From Helianthus annuus (lineage: Eukaryota; Streptophyta; Magnoliopsida; Asterales; Asteraceae), in contig NC_035439.2 of the NCBI RefSeq assembly GCF_002127325.2, positions 1,487,393-1,551,392 of the forward strand: a DNA stretch of 64,000 nucleotides. The letters run 5' to 3'. The translations under genes were made by a program, and so were the position numbers. Of this stretch, positions 1-10,891 are shown piece by piece (the first letter of the stretch is position 1; each line of letters starts with the position of its first letter). The notes beneath the pieces are model-generated. The model did not search any database, had not been told where the DNA came from, and saw nothing but the letters and a program-made list of their open reading frames with translations.

Positions 1-290
1 CTTTATAGGACGCTTAATCATTGTGGTGTTATTATAATAAACTGTAATAGGACACCTGATATTTGAGTCATAAAATATCAGTTTTATAGGACGCTTATTC
101 GCTAGAGTTCTATTATAAGATAACTTAATAGGACACTTGACACTAGGGTCTTAAAACTTTAACCTTTAAAGGACGCTTAATCATTATGGTATTATTATCA
201 TACACCGTAATAGGACACTTGATATTTGAGTCGTAAAACATAAGTTTTATAGGAAATTTATTCGCTAGAGTTTTATAATAACACTATGTT
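1..290. repeat. 41-bp tandem array, continuing off the left edge
   Basis: The core GGACGC or GGACAC recurs at about 8, 48, 89, 131, 171, 212 and 252, a period close to 41 bp. Alternate units are more alike (GGACGCTTA versus GGACACTTGA), giving an 81-82 bp higher-order unit. The array begins before base 1, so its full size is unknown. I see no coding potential. It looks like a short satellite or minisatellite. Confidence 0.8.
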
Positions 291-427
291 ATTGACCCGT
301 GATTACACAGGATGGTAGTAAACAAGCAATAATTTTGAAACTAAAGTTTCATCATTCATCCTGCTACATTCATTTCCACCATGGGTTGTGGTTTTCTCTG
401 GTTGAAAGTGGGACACAAACTCAATCA

Positions 428-700
428 ATTTTTTTTTTGAATGGCCAACTCAAACTTTCATTCATAAACTAAAATCAAGCAAGGTGTTGGGGTATACACC
501 ATCCAAGCCCCACGGTTACACCATTACATTAAAGTACATAAGAATTTTTGTCTAGCCGTCAAAACTACTCCATCTATTCCAAGTGAGTTCCAACCCCAAG
601 TACTTTATGATAGAACATCTGAGGCAAGATCTGATCTAACCCAACAGATGTACTAGATGTGAAATATATCTGTTCACATAGACATAACTATTAAAAACCA
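428..700 (-). mobile_element. possible 3' end of a LINE (poly-A tail on minus strand)
   Basis: A run of T at about 428-438 reads as a poly-A tail on the minus strand. It is preceded in that orientation by AT-rich sequence resembling the 3' ends of plant LINEs (GGCCATTC directly before the A run). No reverse transcriptase frame is visible and I cannot define a target duplication, so the right boundary is a guess. The flanking 291-427 and 701-825 hold nothing I can identify. Confidence 0.3.
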
Positions 701-825
701 AGTAATGGCGATGAAAAAATAATTATTATCAGCGATGCAGAAAAAAAATCAAATACAAGTACTGAACATGGGATGAAAAAAATCATATTACTAAATAACT
801 AATTGAAATCATGAAGGTGGTGGTG

Positions 826-2240
826 GCCAGTGAGTGGTGGTGGTGGTGAGTGGTGGTGGTGGCCGGTGAGTGGTGGTGGTGGTGGTGGTGGTGGTGAGTG
901 GTGGTTGCCGTTGAGTGGTGGTTGCCGGTGAGTGGTGGCGGTGAGTGGTGGTGGTGGTTGCCGGTGAGTGGTGGTGGTGGTTGCCGGTGAGTGGTGGTGG
1001 TGGTGGTGGCCGGTGAGTGGTGGTAGTGGTGGTGGTGGTGGTGGTGGTGAGAGGAGGTGGTGAGTGGTGGTGGTGGTGATGGTTGTGAGTGGTGGTGGTG
1101 AGTGGTGGTGGTGGTGGTGACAGGTGGTGGTGTTGGTGGTGGTGGTCGGTGAGTGGTGGTGGTGAGTAGTGGTGGTGGTGGCCGGTGAGTAGTGGTGGTG
1201 GCCGGCAGTGGTGGTGGTGGTGGCCAGTGAGTGGTGGTGGTGAATGGTGGTTGCCGGTGAGTGATGGTGGTGAGAGGTGGTGGTGGTGGTGAGTGGTGGT
1301 TGCCGGTGAGTGGTGGTGGTGGCCGGTGAGTGGTGGTGGTGGTGGTGGTGGTGGTGGTGATGGTTGTGAGAGGTGGTGGTGGGTGGTGGTGGTGGTGGTG
1401 GTGGTGAGAGGTGGTGGTGATGGTGGTGGTGGTCGGTGAGTGGTGGTGGTGAGTAGTGGTGGTGGCCGGTGAGTAGTGGTGGTGGCCGGCAGTGGTGGTG
1501 GTGGCCAGTGAGTGGTGGTGGTGGTGGTGAGAGGTGGTGGTGAGTGGTGGTGGTGGCCGGTGAGTGGTGGTGGTGGTGGTGGTGGTGAGTGGTGGTTGCG
1601 GGTGAGTGGTGGTGGTGAGAGGTGGTGGTGAGTGGTGGTGGTGGTGGTGGTGGCCGGTGAGAGGTGGTAGTGGTGGTGGTGGTGGTGATGGTTGTGAGAG
1701 GTGGTTGTGAGTGGTGGTAGTGGTGGTGAGAGGTGGTGGTGATGGTGGTGGTGGTCGGTGAGTGGTGGTGGTGGCCGATGAGTAGTGGTGGTGGCCGGCA
1801 GTGGTGGTGGCCTGTGAGTGGTGGTGGTGGTGAGTAGAGGTGGTGGCCGGTGGTAGTGGTGGTGAGTAGTGGTGGTGGCTGGTGGTGGTGGTGATGGTGG
1901 TGGTGGTGGTGAGTGGTGAGTGGTGGTGGTAGCCGGTGAGTGGTGGTGGTGGTGGTGGCCGGTGAGTGGTGGTGGTGGCCGGTGGTAGTGGCCTGTGAGT
2001 GGTGGTGGTGGTGGGGGTGGTGGCCGGTGAGTGGTGGTGGTGAGTAGTGGTGAGTGGTGGTGAGTAGTGGTGGTGGCCAGTGGTGGTGGTGAGTGGTGGT
2101 GGCCGGTGAGTGGTGGTGGCGGCCGGTGGTGGTGGCTGGCGGCGGTGGTGGTGGTGGTGGTGGTGAGAGGTGGTGGTGGCGTCCGTCGGCGGTGGTGGCC
2201 GGTGGTGGTGGTGGTGGCCGGTGAGTGGTGGTGGTGAGTA
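826..2240. repeat. GGT-rich minisatellite, about 1.4 kb
   Basis: This is an uninterrupted, strongly strand-asymmetric array built on GGT triplets. Recurrent longer units mix GGTGAGTGGTGGTGG, GGCCGGTGAGTGG and GGTTGCCGGTGAG. The plus strand is extremely G-rich and T-rich, with GGTGGTGGTGG runs that could form two-tier G-quadruplexes. Plus-strand frames are closed by frequent TGA and TAG. The minus strand has no stop codon in any frame because TCA, CTA and TTA are absent from the plus strand, but it also has no ATG, so I do not call a gene. Confidence 0.95.
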
Positions 2241-2880
2241 ATTTACATCTTATTTCTATAGAACTTTTTATTGTACAAAATCAAAAAACGTTTCCAAGAA
2301 GCATCAAACTCTTTGTATGTAATCACATCAATTTCATTAATATGTAACCACAAACCGTACCCAAAAGAATCGGGAAACCCTATCTCCACACAAACAATAC
2401 CCAATTCAGATCATCGTCGGGTCTTCATTTGCATCCGTATACTCTTTCCCCAATTCAAACCCTAACCCTAACCCTGCTTCATCTTCCCGGATCTTCCAAT
2501 CGGACTCTGCCATAACAAACCCGCTGCATAAAAGGTTCGGATCCCTAATTTCTTTCTTAATTTCACCCTCTTTATCTTTTTCTTAATTATCATACTGTTA
2601 ATTGATCTGTTAATTATGATTATGCAATTCGGCTGTTGGTTTTTTTTTTCACTCGATCACAATGGAATTTTTGGGTATTTAACATAAACAGCTGGTCAAT
2701 TTGGATCAATAGTGGTAAACTAGAGCACTGATTGTTGAATTTGGACAAATTATGAATACAAATTATCAAAAAATGGAAACTTTAAAGAACACACATGAAC
2801 TCTATGAATGTCTGATGAACTTGATGAGTTTTCCGGTCACCGGAAAAATTAGCGAATACGATTTTGCTTAATATTTCAAC
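2241..2880 (+). other. leader-like host sequence with telo-box; possible 5' end of a lost gene
   Basis: A C/T-rich stretch at 2385-2540 contains AAACCCTAA followed by two more CCCTAA units (about 2457-2475). This is the plant telo-box type of element found in leaders and promoters of housekeeping genes. A plausible splice donor (AAAG then GTTCGG) near 2536 is followed by T-rich, intron-like sequence to about 2760. No exon follows, because retrotransposon leader sequence begins near 2880. The reading as a truncated host gene 5' end is inference. The 64-codon frame at 2271-2465 is not convincing. Confidence 0.3.
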
Positions 2881-3079
2881 AAAAAAACCAAATGCTAATA
2901 TGTAAACACTAAAACAAACAAGGTTTTTGAACAAACTTTTAGCAAAACAACAAGATAAACACTGATTTTAGTCACTTTTTCCAAAAAAGAAAAATATGAA
3001 CTTTTCAAGAACAAACTTGGTAAAAACCGAAACTTGTTTGGTTTTAAACAAGGATTAGAGCCAAAGCTCTGATACCAAT
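2881..3079 (-). mobile_element. truncated leader and PBS of a minus-strand LTR element
   Basis: GCTCTGATACCA at 3066-3077 is the complement of TGGTATCAGAGC, the primer-binding site matching initiator Met-tRNA used by most plant copia elements. It lies two bases inside the LTR that starts at 3080. The adjoining roughly 190 bp resembles the leader of the large copia element at 50350-50595 (AACAAGCAAGGTTTT-like stretch, and TTTTAAACAAGGAT just before the PBS). No gag follows on the left, so the element is truncated near 2880. Confidence 0.7.
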
Positions 3080-3734
3080 TGTAGGTCCCGTTTTTCTGGT
3101 GGATCGATAACGTAAACCTAACCTTGTTTATCACAAAACACGGTAACGGGTGCGGAATCCCCGTGACGGTGCAAACCAAACAAAGTGTAAAACAAGAACA
3201 CGCGTAACCAAAAGATTCAATATCTATTGATTAGGGATGAGTACAACCCGAAACATATACAAACAATGTTTACAGAGTTTCACTAAGTCTCACAGGTCTC
3301 TCATGCTTTCACACAGAAACAATGAGGGGTCTATATACTAGACACAGACACCCACTTGACGAAACACAAATAACTCGACGAAACAACTTTTGGGCCAAAC
3401 ATTGGGCCTGAAGAAGCCCACAGGCGACGAAACAGGCCAAGGCCACTAAAGAAATGATGAAACACAATTGTGTTTCGTCATATGTCTCACAAATTCATCA
3501 TTTTCCACATCAGACAAAAATAGTGACATCATCATGACATCACTAAGGTGATGTCATGGTGATGTGTTGGCGGGAAAGGCCGCGGCTCTTCGTGCTTCGC
3601 GTGTCAAACTCTGGGGCGCACAACGGAGGAATGTCGTGACGTCGGGCTTGAGCCGGACCTAACCGTGTCGAAACCAAGTCGTACCGAGCCGAGTCGAACC
3701 GAGCCGAGTCGCGTCCACACAAAGTGTATCAACA
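3080..3734 (-). mobile_element. 5' LTR (655 bp) of a truncated Sirevirus-like copia element
   Basis: On the plus strand the LTR begins TGTAGGTCC and ends ATCAACA, so the termini are TG...CA. The adjacent PBS shows the LTR belongs to a minus-strand element. It is related to the LTRs at 21909, 50596 and 55584 and to the solo LTR at 10892: shared termini, a shared GACGCGACTCG-like 5' section, and the palindromic word TTGACGAAACA/TGTTTCGTCAA at 3440-3480. The sequence on its right is internal to another element, so it is nested there. Only this LTR and a leader stub remain. Confidence 0.8.
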
Positions 3735-5307
3735 GTTTCTAAGTTAACAGAATCTGGAGACACAAAAGAAACTTAGAAACACAGAGTAAAAAGTCGGAGA
3801 GAATCAGAGTGGTATAACCCGGATCACACAACCTGATTAAAACCAAAGACTCGGACAAACCAGTTTAATTTTAAAAACTCTGACTTAACCTCAAGAAGAC
3901 TCGGACTTAAAGCCCCTAAAAAACAATAAACTCTGATTGAGTATTAAAACTCGGACCCACAAAGGTTATGGAAACTCAGACACAATACTAATGAGAACAA
4001 AACTCGGACATAAGAGTTAAAAATCGGAACGAACTAACCAGAGACCAAAACTCGGACGCTTGAATCATTTTGAGAAAATTCTGACAAACAAAGTTCTGAC
4101 TTTTATGATAAGGAAAGAAACTCGGATACGATCAATAAGACACATAAAATTCCGACCTGACAAACAAAGTTCGGACTTTTATGAAAAAGAAAGAAACTCG
4201 GATACGATCAATAAGACACATAAAATTCGGACCTGACAAACAAAGTTCAGACTTTTATGAAAAAGAAAGAAACTCGGATAAGTACTTAAAACACTATAAA
4301 ACTCGGAACCAACTCGGAACCAATGAAGAAAATAACTTTAAAACTATGACTCGAAACAATAAAGGAAACTCTGATGAAGACACAAAACTCGGACTACACT
4401 TAAAACACTATAAAAGTCGGAACTATCAAAAAAAGCTGTGAAACTCGGACATATCTAAAGAAGCTGTAAAACTCGGAACCTTTGAACCTGAGCAAAAACT
4501 CGGAAATAAAAAGCTGATCTAAAACTCGGAAATAAAAACCTGATCTAAAACTCTGAATTAAAGACCTGATCTAAAACTCGGAATTAAAGACCGAAACTCG
4601 GAAACAGGTTTGATTAAAAAACTCAGATCAAAACTCAGATCAAAACTATGTTGTCCAGAGACCAAAACTCGGAAGTTTCAAAACTCGGAAACTTTGAGCG
4701 GAACTATCTTAAACCTCGAAAAGAATTAAAACTCGGAGTTGATTTTTTGGGCGGAAATGTCTTAAACCTTTGTACAGTTGACCTGTATCGGAACTCTCAA
4801 AACTCGGAGCCCTTTCAAAACTCTCAAGACTCTCAAAACTCGGAGCCCTTTCAAAACTCTCAAAACTCGGAGCCCATGTACAAAACTCTCAAAATTTCTT
4901 TAAAAACTCGGAACAACAGATAAACATCAGACCCTTAAAAGTTGTTAAAACTCGGATTACCTAAATCCTTAGAAAACTCAGACAAGCTCATAAACAAATC
5001 CCCGGACAATCTCCACAGTGTGACTTCACACTAGTTCACCAAAACCCCGGAAACACAAACACAGAGTTTTAAACTCAGACGAGTTTAACACTAAGAAAAA
5101 CTCGGACAAGGCAATTTTTGGATCAAACCTCATATCTGCAACAACTTGGAGAACAAAACAACCATGAACAGCTTCATTTTCTTCAACTTTTCTACAAAAT
5201 CTTCAAGTCTTCAAGATGTTTGGCGAAAACAAACATCAAATCAAGAGCATTGGTAATTCGGAAGGCGGTTAGACCATTCCGAATCGGTAACCATGCTCTG
5301 ATACCAC
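3735..5307 (-). repeat. internal leader of a non-autonomous LTR element: AACTCGGAC motif array
   Basis: No coding sequence. The stretch carries dozens of copies of a 9-mer close to AACTCGGAC (variants AACTCTGAC, AACTCAGAC, AACTCGGAA) at irregular 15-45 bp spacing, embedded in purine-rich DNA. A local tandem duplication is visible at 4110-4280 (about 90-bp unit) and another at 4795-4880. The PBS complement GCTCTGATACCA is at 5295-5306. The same organisation occurs at 11524-13753 in a complete relative. Short open frames here (for example 4181-4441) are by-products of the repeat and are not called as genes. Confidence 0.8.
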
Positions 5308-5825
5308 TGTAAAGGCACCGGATCGATGAGGAACATCAAACATTGCACTTGATTCAAGACATGAAGAACAAAATAGGGTAGATGAAGAAGAAGATGCAAG
5401 ACAAACTCATTCATTTCAATACAATCAACACAGATTACATACCAAACGAGTATACATCATCTTCTACAAGCTGGTTTAGATCACAAAGATCTAAACCCTA
5501 GCTTTCTCTCACTAACACATAGTCTCTCTCTCTTTAGAATATACACAGTGATGGAGAAAATGGACAAGTTGGGTGAGGTGCACAAAGCTTCAAGAGTTGC
5601 CCTAATCTACACAATACACACATATATATAGGCTAGGGACTAAACCCGGACAAAACACAATGTCCGGGATACAAAACAATACAATAATCCGAAACACTAG
5701 AAAGTCGTCCGGAATGTCTTCAGCAATTCTGATAATCTTCATTATCGTTGACTTTAACTCGGACTTCTGCTTTGGTTGACACAGAACTGATAAGCGACAG
5801 TTACCCGATAGGAACTGCACTTACA
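5308..5825 (-). mobile_element. 5' LTR (518 bp) of a truncated non-autonomous LTR element
   Basis: The plus-strand LTR starts TGTAAAGGCACC and ends GCACTTACA, so it has a TGTAA/TTACA terminal inverted repeat. It matches the LTRs at 9223-9842 and 13754-14373 at both ends, but its middle (about 5650-5740) differs and it is about 100 bp shorter. It sits directly against F-box coding sequence, with GAATT as the first five host bases. The 3' LTR that should lie to the left is missing, so deletion or rearrangement followed insertion. Confidence 0.85.
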
Positions 5826-6446
5826 GAATTGAGTTACGCGGTTGATTGATAGTAGGTATCCAAGCCCTTGAGCTCAATATGTATACCTGAACTTGCCAGG
5901 GGTGAAAGTTATGATGTCGTCCAACTCCAGCATACCATAACAATAGCTAATTTTAACAAGCTTAGGATCACTGGTGTGAGGACAAACCCCAAAACCAACA
6001 ACAACATTAGAGTCCCGTTCTAACACAAAAGGAATAGCAACCGTTTTTCTAATAGAAGGATTCCAAAGAATAGCAGTGTACATAATTCTTCGGAAATCAT
6101 GTGGATCTACATGAAGACTGTATACGAAGAATAAGCCTTGAGAGCTACCTAGTATTGCGGGTCCGCCAAGATGGGGTATGGGAGCAAGCACGGAACACTT
6201 ATGTTCCGGGAAAGTTTCATCATTGACAATTGAAACATAGTTTTGTTCTTGAAAATCTACCTCTAAAGTGTAACTTAACAACAGGTGTTGCGGGTGAGTG
6301 TGGTTGAGGCTATAATCAACAACGAATTGAGAACTATCAATCTAAGACTTCCATTGTTTGGAAACCGTTCGGAACCGCAGTAGTGATCTCGTTGGAAGCT
6401 TTTTCATAATTTCTTCTTGGAGTGCAAAAGGAATGAAGTCTGACAT
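5826..6446 (-). pseudogene. F-box/FBA gene, copy 1: truncated pseudogene
   Basis: F-box proteins of this class are substrate receptors of SCF ubiquitin ligases. Read from the ATG at 6446, the N-terminus has the F-box signature (IPFALQEEIMKKLP, then SLLRFRTVSK), followed by an FBA-like region with WNPSIRK and GFGVCP motifs. Three lesions kill it. The first is a TAG at 6342-6344, about codon 35, where copies 2 and 3 have a leucine codon. The second is a one-base insertion near 5900 that shifts the frame after the ITFTP region. The third is loss of the C-terminal third at the LTR junction (5825/5826). The remainder aligns well with the copies at 14634-15774 and 51468-52621. Confidence 0.85.
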
Positions 6447-7200
6447 TCTGATTGCTGAAATACAAAGATAACAAGTGTAGATTCTTGAAAGCTTCCCTAT
6501 GGCACAAGTGGATATATATGATAATCAAGTAAAGACATGTACCTAAATTTGACGATCTTAGAGAGATGAGATGTAGCACCGTGAATGGCAATCTCTTCCA
6601 ACTTACAATTAAGGGTTTGATGTCTGAGCGATGAACTCCAATTTGGGGTTTTAAGATTGAACGATGTGGCAAGTGCTAGGAATACGTGAATCGAAAGTTA
6701 GGTTATGAGGTGTGGGGTCATGGATTGAAATATTATTTCCACATAGGACCATTAATTACATGGTACACCACCCCTCCTTGATTGATGGTGGTTCCCATAG
6801 ATTAAACTACGATTACCACGACCCTCTCATTTGATAATTTTAAGACAAAAATAAAGGGGATAGTGGTTTGGGTCATGACTACACCCTTAGGGTAGTTATT
6901 TTGAATGGTGGATTAAAGATGGATGACATAGCGTCTATGTGGAAGGTCATGGTGGTCATGAGGGTCATGACCACACCCTATAGCCTTATATCAAAGGGCG
7001 ATTACGATATCTCTCAGCTTTAATTAAGGGTCTGAATGTTGAACATGGAAGTGAATCTGACACCAATTTAGGTTTTGAAAATGAACGATTTCAACAAGGA
7101 AAATGAATCTGTCATGCAACTCGAATACTACTTATTGAGTTTTCAGTTTTGAGTATAAGAATTTGAGTATGTGGGCCCATCTAAACAGTAGCCCATCACT
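6447..7200 (-). promoter_or_regulatory. leader, leader intron and promoter of F-box copy 1
   Basis: On the minus strand the ATG is preceded by CAATCAGA and a pyrimidine-rich tract ending in CAG (acceptor at about 6455). A GTAC donor follows AAATTTAG at about 6542, giving an 88-bp leader intron. Upstream sequence to about 7200 aligns with the corresponding regions of copies 2 (19545-19870) and 3 (52640-52990), including GCGATTTCAACAAG-like and GTGGCCCAT-like words. The intron is inferred from splice-site fit and similarity among copies, without transcript data. Confidence 0.5.
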
Positions 7201-7905
7201 TTTATACTACTAAGTTTTTAATTTATTTATGCTAGGAGTAAAACTTGGTTTTATTGTTATAATTCGAAATAAGTTGTGATCATATTTGAATGAGTAAAAC
7301 TTGATTTTATTTTAATAATTCTAAATAAGTGTGATCATAAAAAGCTAAAGAACATTCTTTTTGTGTGGAGATGAGAGTTGTGAGAGTTATTGAGTATGAT
7401 CACTCGGAGAAATATCCCATGGAATAACATTCATTTATTGATTATCGATTCTTGACAGATCTTCCTTTCACCCATTAGTAACCACAAGGCCCCTATTATA
7501 AATCAAAAGAAAAACAATATAAACTAAACCCCCTCATTTTCATCACCCTCTTTGGTTATCTAAAATATATTCGAAAACATATCTACTTGGTTAGGGCGTA
7601 TATACTAAGGTCGGCTTTGTATTCCTACTTTCTTTTTAGGCTCAGTTTGTCGTATATAGGACTACTATAACCATCGTATATACTATCCGATGAGCAGAGT
7701 GAGAGAATTCCGACCCCAAGTGGGGATATAACAACATAGAAAAAACCACCATCAAGTAATAAAAACAATTAAAGCATGCCACAAGCACTCCAAAACCTAA
7801 ATGCCAATCAAATGACCTATTAGATTCATATATAACCAATTAACTATATATGGATGTTATTATATTATGCATAGTTGCATACACGCATATAAATACATAT
7901 CTGCA
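7201..7905. other. intergenic DNA, nothing identified
   Basis: AT-rich sequence without a convincing reading frame, repeat or RNA gene. It includes the 10-bp target CATATCTGCA at 7896-7905, which is the left target duplication of the neighbouring MITE. Confidence 0.5.
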
Positions 7906-8701
7906 GGGGTATGATCAAATAAAAAGTTGATTTTGCCTAAGTAGGATGACAAGTAATCATAACCATTCATTTTTCAAATCAATGGTTAAGATGAAAGTGT
8001 TGGAGAAATGAGGGGTGTAAGGGTATCTTGGGAAAATCCTATTTATGAACTTTCTCTCTCCACATGCAAGGCACATGCATATTCCACCCTCTTTTTTTAA
8101 ACGTTCATAACTTTTTTATACGACATTATTTTTTCATAAAAATTTCACCGTAAAATCGAGCGTCTTTTTATCTTTAATTTTAGTACCATATTGCTATATA
8201 AATTATGAAAAATAAAAAAACCCACTAAAATGTGTTGTATTTCTATGTTGTATAATAGATTTTTGTGCTGGATTTTTGGACTATATTTTTGTGCTAAATT
8301 TTTTGTGCTGGATTTTTTTTCTTAATTTTTTTTTCTCAAACTTTTTTGTGCTGGATTTTTTTGTACTATATTTTTTTGCTGAATTTTTTCGTGCTATATT
8401 TTGTGTACTAGATTTTTTTTTGTGCTATATTTTTTTGTACTACAATTTTTTGTGCTATATTTTTTTGTACTATATTTTTTATACAAGATTTTTTTGTGCT
8501 ATATTTTTTTAAAACATTTTTTGTGCTATATCTTTTTTGTTGTATTTTTAAAAAACAAAAGAAGTGGCACATGTCATTTTCACTCCTATTTATAAGGACC
8601 AAAATGCCCTCCATTCCTAATTTTTAGGAGTGTCACATGTTATTATCACAATCCTTCTTAGGCTACTTAGGCAAAATCCATTTTTTAATGGATCCTTCCC
8701 C
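7906..8701. mobile_element. 796-bp Mutator-type MITE with 10-bp target duplication
   Basis: The left end GGGGTATGATC and the inverted right end GGGGAAGGATC pair as imperfect terminal inverted repeats of about 45 bp, including a perfectly shared GATTTTGCCTAAGTAG. CATATCTGCA occurs on both sides (7896-7905 and 8702-8711). A 9-11 bp duplication and G-rich ends are typical of Mutator-like elements. There is no transposase. The interior at about 8240-8545 is a degenerate array of TTTTTTGTGCTATAT-like units of roughly 18-20 bp. Open frames found there are low-complexity Phe/Leu/Tyr strings and are not genes. Confidence 0.85.
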
Positions 8702-9217
8702 CATATCTGCATATGGAGTTTGATGTAAAAATAAAAATTTATCATTAGAAAAGATGATATAGGCAAATCAGTAAATTTAGTTAGATTGAAATTGAAGCTT
8801 CATTGTTTTTAATGTTAAAGATGTATTCTAGTAACTTGGTCTTGATAAGTAGCTCTTAAGTTATCTTGAAAATTATTTGCTAGTGATTCAACTAAGTATA
8901 AGAAATTGTTACAAAGTTAGAAATACCAATTTAATAACCTATGTTGATGAAGCACTTGATCAACCAACTTAAAAGTAGTAAGAGACAATTTAGCTTATTC
9001 TAAATTGTTCAGCCCACTTTTTAAGAAAAATGATAATTAAAGGGGCTAGAACTTTCGAATCCAATCTTCCTATACAACATCAGTTTTTGAGTTTTCAATA
9101 TTTATGGTGGTTTGAGAAACGAGGACTCATTAGATAGCATTGCAATCGACAATCAAATAATAATGAATTTTAGATACATACTGTATATATTGCAACAAAA
9201 GATCCACATGACAAGAG
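8702..9217. other. duplicated 3' flank of the F-box unit (copy 2 side)
   Basis: This segment aligns with 21401-21904. Shared words include GATTCAACTAAGTATAAGAA, GATGAAGCACTTGA and GCGACAAAAGATTCAC/GCAACAAAAGATCCAC. It is therefore the downstream flank of a duplicated F-box unit, interrupted by the LTR element that begins at 9223. No coding sequence is seen. Confidence 0.75.
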
Positions 9218-9222
9218 AGAAA

Positions 9223-9842
9223 TGTGAAAGCACTGGATTGATGACGAATATCAAACATTGCACTTGATTCAAGACATGAAGAACAAAATAAGAACAAGAT
9301 AAAAATATGTAGAAGATGAATCTCTTTATTGATGAATCAGTCATCACAGATTACACAAACCAAAGGAGTATACATCATCTACAAGCTGGTTTAGATTACA
9401 AAGATCTAAACCCTAGCTTTCTCTCACTAAGACATAGTCTCTCTCTCTCTAGAATTCACACCAGGAGGCTGAACGAGTGGGAGAGGTGTACCAAGCTACG
9501 AGAGTTGCCCTAATCTACACAATACACACATATATATAGGCTAGGGACTAAACCTCGGACAAACCATTTCTACACATAAAACTCAGACAAAAGTTCTCCT
9601 AAAACTTGGACAAGTTGTCCAAGGATAAACCTTGGACTAACTTTCAAGACATGTACAATAAAGACCCTAACAATTGGAAGGCATGCACTTTTCACCCAAA
9701 GTGCATTAACAACTCCCCCTTGATCAATGCATGGTCTTCATGTGGTCTTGAATTCTTCATTATCGTTGACTTTAACTTGGACTTCTGCTTTGGTTGACCA
9801 GAACTGATAAGCGACAGTTACCCGGCAGGAACTGCACTTACA
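9223..9842 (-). mobile_element. 3' LTR of the non-autonomous element
   Basis: Plus-strand boundaries are TGTGAAAGCAC and GCACTTACA. The expected TATATATA promoter core (minus strand) lies near 9528-9538. A 65-codon frame starting at 9316 recurs in the other LTR only because the LTRs are copies. The LTR also contains CTCCCCCTTG at about 9715, a copy of the polypurine-tract core. Confidence 0.9.
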
Positions 9843-10886
9843 GTCTCCCCCTTAACTGTTGCATCAGTTCTGTGTTGCATCGATAATCTTCAATCACCGG
9901 ATACTGCACTTACAGACTCCCCCTTGACTGATGATATCATGCATGCTTTCAACTTAAGTTGAGACTTGATCTTTTAGGTAGAGCACAGCGATCTTCAACC
10001 CTTCTAATTAAAGACTTGCTGACGATCACTTAAGGACGCTTTGAGAAACCCGAAGAATCCAACATCAAACACTGTAGATCCTCCCCCTCAAACTACTCCC
10101 GAATCAAATTAACGAGAACCGACCTACAACCACATGTAGGAATATCGCTCGATACATTAATCTTCAAACTTAACCGGTAGAAGAACGAAACATCGGATTT
10201 CCAATGCCTAACATCAAAAACTTCAAATTTCACAAAGACATGAAGCTCAGTTCGATAAGTTAATAACAAACTAAACTTTGTAAAAGTACATCCGCCATCT
10301 TGATCAGAGTCTTCAACCAAGTGTCTGAAATCATTTCATCTCGAATCTTCAAGATCCAATCTCGTATCTTCACAAATCCAACAATTACCCGATGACTTTC
10401 GTCCCTGATCTCCCCCTCAATGTAAGAACCCCTATTTCGAGAATCCGATCAGTCACCAACTTGGAAGAGGTGCCAAGAAGACTAATCTTCTCTACTCTAA
10501 CCGGCATACGATAAAGGCATGACCTTCAACTACTTGCCAAACGAACAATTTGCTTCATCACGTCAACACTTGATTGAACCTCGAACAAACTTGACAAAAC
10601 TCAATCATACACTAGCTCTAACTTGCTTCATGTTATAAACACTTCCCCACCGGTAAGATTAACACTAAGTTAATCTCAAAGATAGTAAACATGAACTTGT
10701 TTCGATGTAGCACCACGAGCTTTTGATTTACAAAGAAAACAGGAATTTCAAAATTTTTACTCCCCCTATTTCTTTTTAAACAATACAAAAATCCAAGCAA
10801 GTGTTATTCTCTTCACCTCCTCACTTGATCCAGACAACATAAGAACCATAAGACTTTCCGATAATCCGAAACCGACTTCAAGTTTC
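9843..10886 (-). mobile_element. 3' internal region of the non-autonomous element with repeated polypurine tracts
   Basis: Non-coding. The complement of AGGGGGAG appears beside the LTR at 9845-9852 and again near 9910, 10082, 10411 and 10762. Serial copies of the polypurine tract are a known hallmark of Sireviruses. Frames such as 10093-10320 have no recognisable homology and I do not call them. Confidence 0.7.
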
Positions 10887-10891
10887 CAAAC

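Noticed and set aside
2456..2475. CCCTAA repeats as interstitial telomere
   Set aside because: Only three units, and plant telomeres are CCCTAAA. A telo-box in a leader fits better.
4181..4923. Lys/Asn/Ser-rich frames in the motif array
   Set aside because: They are translations of the AACTCGGAC repeats (NSEPFQNSQ type) and are not shared in frame with the related array at 11524-13753.
8276..8614. Phe/Leu/Tyr-rich frames resembling membrane proteins
   Set aside because: They arise from the T-rich tandem units of the MITE and occur in overlapping frames on both strands.
9316..9513. 65-codon frame found twice (also 13847-14044), and a 63-codon frame at 9606 and 14137
   Set aside because: They lie in the two LTRs of one element and are duplicated only for that reason. 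They show no domain.
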